Of a stretch of DNA of 38,500 nt, positions 36,183 through 38,500 are shown one piece after another. The stretch's first letter is position 1. Each line of letters begins with the position of its first letter. The translations under genes were made by a program, and so were the position numbers. Origin of the DNA: Stentor roeselii. Taxonomy: Eukaryota > Ciliophora > Heterotrichea > Heterotrichida > Stentoridae. A model generated the notes under the pieces. The model made no database searches, had not been told where the DNA came from, and saw only the letters and a program-made list of their open reading frames with translations. The stretch is from NCBI GenBank assembly GCA_006503475.1, contig RSEH01000351.1, positions 1 through 38,500 of the forward strand. The letters run 5' to 3'.

Positions 36183-37400
36183 TTAGCTAAGTGATCTAAT
36201 TATGTCTTTTTTGGAATTCACATGAGTTAAGTTGTTGAACATATCAATTCTCTGAAAGATACCTCTAAAAATATCACATTTTGTTGAAATTCCAACATTT
36301 GCCTTATACTTTTGTTTTTCGGTAAAAGCCATAACTAATAAAGAAATTGAACATAACACAATGTTTTTTAATGAAAAAACACATTTTTTCAAATGTCTAT
36401 CTAAATCAGATAACTTTAATAAGTAGTCACTTACAGTTTGTTCATCATTAGTTAGCTTTCGCCTTTCCTTTATCATCGTAATAATTTGAGCTTCTTTGAA
36501 GTACCCTGTATTACAGATGTTAGCAAAAACATTATAGTTGTATAATCCATCAAATTTTTTTAACCAATCGATATCTTCAAGAATCATTCTCAAGTCTTCT
36601 TTTCTTGAAAGTCTCTGTAAAATTTCAACTAATTCTCTTTGTCCTGGGTTAGGTGGTCCTCCAACATAAATTCCTACTACTTTCTTGTCGATTAATATGG
36701 GGCTACCCGACATTCCGTTAGTTGTTGAACAAGAGATTTCGATGATTCCGTTTAAATCGCTTTCGACTTTACCTTCTGAATAGACATGCCCTTTAAAATT
36801 GCAGAATATTTCATTCGCCTTTTTTTCTAATTCAGATTGATCACTGGAGTCTATTTGAGGGATCACATATGAAAAATCAGCAGGTTTTTTTGGATATCCT
36901 GATACACAACATATTGATTGATGAGTAGTTATAGTAGAAAGTTCGTAAAACTCTGGAAAATCACTCATTTTCAATTTTATTAAAACCATGGCGACATCTC
37001 CGTTAACACAGTAATTGTAATTGGTAAATTTAGAAATATAGCTATCTCTTGATTCTCCTACAAATCGTTTAATAAAATAATATTTTCTGAATTTATGATT
37101 TTCCAATTTACAGTCACCATCTGTTGTGTACTTATCGTCAATTACATCACCTACAACATGTGCAGCTGTTAAAACAAGAGCGAACTTTTGTAAGGTTCCC
37201 TTTAGATTTATTTCTTTTATAGAAATTATAAAACCTGTTCCACTTGGAAAAAAGTTGACTAGTGTTCCTGTTTTTGAGTATGATACTGGAGTTGGTTGAG
37301 TATTATGGAATATCGGAGTATCAGCATCAAATTTACTAGTGAGTGCCATATCTCCTATGTTTACCAAAGGGCCTTTCATATGCATTGGGAACGGCTCCAT
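36183..37400 (-). CDS. intracellular trypsin-like serine peptidase with C-terminal hydrophobic segment
   Basis: 405 residues. The catalytic triad is visible: H81 in LTAAHVV, D135 in NGDVAMVLIKL, S231 in TNGMSGSP, with the oxyanion Gly and a V8/DegP-like GxSGSP motif. No signal peptide. The peptidase domain covers about 45-250; after it come a helical region and a hydrophobic span (about 344-360, NIVLCSISLLVMAF), possibly a tail anchor. The family cleaves proteins after basic or acidic residues depending on subclass; substrate unknown. A full-length decayed paralogue is at 4437-5620. It faces the coiled-coil gene (34933-35678) in convergent orientation. Confidence 0.8.
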   Translation of the reverse strand: MEPFPMHMKGPLVNIGDMALTSKFDADTPIFHNTQPTPVSYSKTGTLVNFFPSGTGFIISIKEINLKGTLQKFALVLTAAHVVGDVIDDKYTTDGDCKLENHKFRKYYFIKRFVGESRDSYISKFTNYNYCVNGDVAMVLIKLKMSDFPEFYELSTITTHQSICCVSGYPKKPADFSYVIPQIDSSDQSELEKKANEIFCNFKGHVYSEGKVESDLNGIIEISCSTTNGMSGSPILIDKKVVGIYVGGPPNPGQRELVEILQRLSRKEDLRMILEDIDWLKKFDGLYNYNVFANICNTGYFKEAQIITMIKERRKLTNDEQTVSDYLLKLSDLDRHLKKCVFSLKNIVLCSISLLVMAFTEKQKYKANVGISTKCDIFRGIFQRIDMFNNLTHVNSKKDIIRSLS

Positions 37401-37614
37401 TTATTTATTATAACAAACAAATCTAAAACAAATATAGGGATTATAAATTGTAGAAACTTAAGTAAATGGAGTATTTGTTTGAAAACTTAATTATAATGAA
37501 TCATCTATAAATAAAACTAAAGTTTCTTCTCAACTTTCACAAATCCTCGAGATAGTTCCTAATACCTAAATTTTAATTCATCCTATCAAACCTATATGCA
37601 CATCCAATACACTA
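37401..37614. other. 5' flank of the peptidase gene
   Basis: AT-rich. On the sense (minus) strand the DNA just before the ATG reads TTATAATAAATAA, weakly matching the flank of the decayed copy. Confidence 0.3.
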
Positions 37615-37800
37615 CTATATGAAAATATCATAGTGTTTTCGATACTCAAATGTATCGAATCGCTTGGTCAATGGTTGCTCTGTAGTAGGGTTTTCTTCAA
37701 AGATAACAGAGCTCGTTCTTTGATTTTTCTTGTTACTGATGTTTTTTCGATGAACTAACTTATTGCTCTTCGGGACAAGAAAAATTTTACTACTTTTCAT
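37615..37800 (-). CDS. small basic protein, hypothetical
   Basis: 61 residues beginning MKSSKIFLVPKS, Lys/Ser-rich with TSSVIFEENP near the middle. Codon composition is richer in C+G than the flanks and it begins at ATG, suggesting a real gene, but no domain is recognised. Confidence 0.4.
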   Translation of the reverse strand: MKSSKIFLVPKSNKLVHRKNISNKKNQRTSSVIFEENPTTEQPLTKRFDTFEYRKHYDIFI

Positions 37801-37946
37801 CTAATTGAAACAATAAAAACTCATTTGATTGATATGAGAAGATCTTGATAATTATTTGAAGCTTGAAAGGATGGATTGGAAATTTTTTTGGATTTGCTAC
37901 TGATGTAAGTGGTTTACAGTAAAATGTTTCAGGAATTTGACGATAT

Positions 37947-38189
37947 ATGTTATATTATTATTTTCCCTCTTATTTAAAGAGGAAGTTAATAATAAAAGTC
38001 TTTCTCTTTATCAAAAATTTGATCTCATTTCAAACAGGGACTATATCAAATAGAACCCAGAAAAGAAACAATTTAGCAAATAAAAAAAGAAGAATTTCTG
38101 AAGCCTTGAGAAAATATAGAAATACTGAAAAAATAACTAAAAACACTGGAAGATCTAATCTATTCGATGAACTATGTAAAACATTTTAG
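37947..38189 (+). CDS. small basic protein, hypothetical
   Basis: 80 residues. The first ~28 are hydrophobic and low complexity (MLYYYFPSYL, VFLFIKNL) and may be non-coding read-through. The last ~50 (RTQKRNNLANKKRRISEALR and on) look coding-like and strongly basic. No intron of 15-16 nt that would improve the 5' end was found. Confidence 0.35.
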   Translation: MLYYYFPSYLKRKLIIKVFLFIKNLISFQTGTISNRTQKRNNLANKKRRISEALRKYRNTEKITKNTGRSNLFDELCKTF

Positions 38190-38227
38190 TGAAGACTGAC
38201 CAAAAGTTGATTACATTTAATTATATT

Positions 38228-38320
38228 AAATGTGTTTGACTGGAAATGAAATAGAAATTAACTAATATTACTTCGATTATTCATTCTATCAGAAGGTAGT
38301 CATTAAGTATCAAATATGAT
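38228..38320 (+). pseudogene. remnant of a second RING/zinc-finger gene 3' end
   Basis: Translates as KCV-stop-LEMK-stop against KCVGLEMNK-stop of the gene ending at 34073, and the following ~65 nt also match its 3' flank (GATTATT.AT, GTAGTCATTAA, ATCAAATAT versus GATTATTAAT, GTAATCATTAA, TTCAATAT). Only the very end is preserved. Confidence 0.7.
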
Positions 38321-38369
38321 TCTATATACTATACTGGTCAAATAACTAAGTTAATTAAATCATATATAC

Positions 38370-38500
38370 ATTCAATAACAATAAAAACTCCAAAAGTGAA
38401 TAATAATTCAACTTAAATCAATAACCCCTTAAAAATCACCCAAAACCTAAACCATTCCAAAAATCCAAATTTCCCAATCCTTCAAATTCATAATCATTAA
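38370..38500 (+). promoter_or_regulatory. G-free leader, probably of a + strand gene beyond the window
   Basis: The final ~100 nt are almost G-free and C-rich (CCCCTTAAAAATCACCC, then CCTAAACCATTCC), the composition found directly before other + strand starts here. No ATG start with a long frame falls inside the window. Confidence 0.4.

Noticed and set aside
1-38500. TGA decoded as tryptophan (Blepharisma-type code)
   Set aside because: Recognisable proteins use TGG for Trp and contain no in-frame TGA.
1-38500. CRISPR arrays, insertion sequences, bacterial operons or viral genes
   Set aside because: No regularly spaced repeats of that type, no transposase or integrase similarity and no viral hallmark proteins seen; the only tandem array is the 62-63-bp minisatellite.

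Overview
The window reads as macronuclear DNA of a heterotrich ciliate, most likely Stentor or a close relative. Four observations support this. (1) The DNA is AT-rich and gene-dense, with most ORFs uninterrupted. (2) Two genes are split by exactly 15-nt GT..AG introns (11829-11843 and 30653-30667) whose removal restores the frame; 15-16-nt introns are a heterotrich hallmark. (3) The genetic code is standard: Trp is TGG, and TAA, TAG and occasionally TGA all end genes, which argues against Blepharisma, Loxodes or Condylostoma. (4) Copies of TGTTAGGG, the heterotrich telomere unit as I remember it, lie inside a minisatellite. Cilium and cortex proteins (tubulin deglutamylase, PG-rich-repeat protein, IQ/coiled-coil proteins) fit a ciliate.

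Layout. 0.1-4 kb: ESCRT-III CHMP4/Snf7, an IQ-motif protein and a hypothetical gene. 4.4-6.1 kb: a decayed copy of a trypsin-like peptidase and its 3' flank. 6.5-9.5 kb: a long coiled-coil protein with a C1q/TNF-like C-terminal domain and a membrane-anchored U1-type zinc finger. 9.5-11.6 kb: AT-rich, with a decayed copy of a coiled-coil gene, then a G-less leader. 11.6-25.9 kb: a compact core with cytosolic carboxypeptidase, a small hypothetical gene, a telomere-like minisatellite, MAEA/GID9, a secreted patatin, an FCP/SCP-type phosphatase, a RING protein, tRNA-Lys(CTT), TRM112, a voltage-sensor-only protein, a RING-H2 protein with a possible spliced EF-hand-like tail, a hypothetical gene and a 56-residue protein beginning MGCC. 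26-27.8 kb: three small basic hypothetical genes. 27.8-31.1 kb: an OSCA/TMEM63-like channel and a PG-rich-repeat gene. 31.5-34.1 kb: a hypothetical gene and a RING plus multi-zinc-finger gene. 34.1-38.5 kb: an AT-rich, duplication-prone region with a frameshifted coiled-coil gene, an intact trypsin-like peptidase, small ORFs and a remnant of a second zinc-finger gene.

The least expected signal is a small gene family set: peptidase, coiled-coil, a shared 3'-flank repeat and a RING/zinc-finger neighbour. It has near-intact members at 32.9-37.4 kb and decayed relatives at 4.4-6.1, 10.6-11.2, 34.1-34.35 and 38.2 kb. In both the near-intact and the decayed pair, peptidase and coiled-coil genes point toward each other. 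The set looks like a rapidly duplicating and decaying lineage-specific module; its function is unknown. A second signal is that gene leaders are almost free of G on the sense strand, which helps in choosing starts and suggests another + strand gene begins just beyond the right edge.
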